Assembly (NCBI GenBank): GCA_003453455.1
Contig: DMLG01000131.1
Span: 1-5,619, forward strand
Source: Clostridiales bacterium
Lineage (GTDB): Bacteria > Bacillota > Clostridia > UBA1381
DNA length: 5,619 nucleotides
Direction: 5' to 3'
The notes under the pieces were generated by a model. That model was given only the letters and a program-made list of their open reading frames with translations. It was not told the origin of the DNA and made no database searches. Below are positions 4,924 through 5,619 of this stretch, one piece after another. Within the stretch, counting starts at the first letter, position 1; each line of letters starts with the position of its first letter. The position numbers and the translations under genes were made by a program.

Positions 4924-5619
4924 TTTTGTCACCATTTTCCGCCGCTTCCGATAAGCGGACCCGTTCTTCCGCTTCGTCATCTATTGCTTTTATGAGTTCT
5001 ATACCAAAAAGGATATAGTATATCGCGCCTACCGTTGGCTCAAAAATAGCGCTCTGAGTAAATCCAAGGCACAGCATATATATTGTAATTGCCAATGCAG
5101 TCGGAAGTCCACGCTTATTTATTGCATAGGACATCATATAAAGGTCTTTTAAATAAAAGAATACAAAAGGCAGTCCGACAAGTCCCTCCCAGCAAATCAT
5201 ATCAATATACATATTATCTGATGTAGTTATCTGATATCCGTACCGTGCAAGAACATGTGACTGATTATATGTTCCAAAGCCTGTTCCGAAAAGCAGCAGT
5301 CTCGGATTATAGATAAGCGCTGCGATAGTTAGCTTCGCTGTTTTTGTACGGGAAACAAAGCTGTTAGTTTTCGTTATACCGCCACTAAATGATTCGACAA
5401 GCCGCTCGGTTGCTGCCGGAATGAGCTTTGAAAGGAGATATAAGCCCACAACTGCCAATAAAACATACATTAAGGCTTTGCCTATTTTAGCCAAAGCATC
5501 ACTCTTGTCCGATGTTAAAAACCTTAAAATTACAAAAGTCGCACCTACCGCTAAAACGGCGCCCCTTGTCGAACAGGCAAAAATCATAAATACCGAAATC
5601 ATTGAAACTGATATTTTTA
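4916..5619 (-). CDS. O-antigen polymerase/ligase (Wzy/WaaL-type) family membrane protein, C-terminal part
   Basis: The frame stays open to the window edge, so the N-terminal part is missing; the ATG at 5602 is internal. Counting from it, ACSTRGAVLAVG (9-20) is the Ser-Arg-Gly type signature of the Wzy_C/O-antigen ligase domain, and Arg13 is its conserved arginine. A membrane segment (about 42-62) and an outer loop follow, then NPRLLLFGTGFGTY (99-112), the family's P-x-x-L-x-F-G-x-G-x-G pattern, SDNMYIDMICWEGLVGLP (128-145), two or more further helices and a charged cytoplasmic tail. Such proteins join lipid-linked glycan units, either to each other (polymerase) or to an acceptor (ligase); the fragment does not tell which. 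It is the first visible gene of the minus-strand run and overlaps the glycosyltransferase fusion gene downstream, which supports a shared role in surface polysaccharide assembly. Confidence 0.85.
   Translation of the reverse strand, partial: KISVSMISVFMIFACSTRGAVLAVGATFVILRFLTSDKSDALAKIGKALMYVLLAVVGLYLLSKLIPAATERLVESFSGGITKTNSFVSRTKTAKLTIAALIYNPRLLLFGTGFGTYNQSHVLARYGYQITTSDNMYIDMICWEGLVGLPFVFFYLKDLYMMSYAINKRGLPTALAITIYMLCLGFTQSAIFEPTVGAIYYILFGIELIKAIDDEAEERVRLSEAAENGDKNA

Noticed and set aside
4924..4980. Longer N-terminus for the glycosyltransferase fusion, starting at 4980 (or 4935)
   Set aside because: The extra residues are a Lys/Arg-rich stretch encoded where the upstream gene's tail is also coded, and no ribosome site precedes 4980. 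GGTGA before 4923 and the small overlap favour the shorter form, though 4935 cannot be excluded.

Overview
The window looks like chromosomal DNA from a low-GC, SD-using anaerobic Bacillota, most likely a gut-type Clostridia. This is inferred from the AT-rich composition, purine-rich ribosome binding sites, a secreted stalk-domain/CAP protein of the kind common in Clostridia, and an azlCD pair. No species can be named from the sequence alone.

Layout. The first 1.3 kb reads on the plus strand. It holds a complete tRNA-Gly(GCC) with encoded CCA and its own terminator. Next comes a strong extended -10 promoter and a short leader carrying two crossing inverted repeats. The leader precedes a secreted 328-residue protein with a cysteine-rich copper-amine-oxidase-type stalk domain, an Asn/Gln/Pro linker and a C-terminal CAP/SCP (YkwD-like) domain. 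A bidirectional terminator at about 1302-1324 separates this gene from everything to its right.

From 5619 down to 1329 all genes are on the minus strand, closely packed and partly overlapping. In transcription order they are: the C-terminal part of a Wzy/WaaL-type O-antigen polymerase or ligase, cut by the window edge; a large protein that joins a GT-B-like glycosyltransferase to an NTP_transf_5-type nucleotidyltransferase; an HU-family DNA-binding protein starting at TTG; azlC; and azlD. The first two point to the end of an exopolysaccharide or cell-surface glycan cluster. azlCD form a branched-chain amino acid exporter. The HU stop codon overlaps the azlC start and azlC overlaps azlD, so the last three genes look translationally linked. 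No terminator or convincing promoter is visible between the glycan genes and HU.

Points most worth following up: (1) the glycosyltransferase-nucleotidyltransferase gene has a GGAGG ribosome binding site and ATG exactly at the domain junction, so it may make both a fusion and a free nucleotidyltransferase; (2) the compact leader of the CAP gene has mutually crossing helices next to the Shine-Dalgarno sequence and fits no riboswitch class I recognise; (3) the HU protein has lost two normally basic residues of its DNA-binding arm, has gained a basic tail, and is coupled to a transporter gene.
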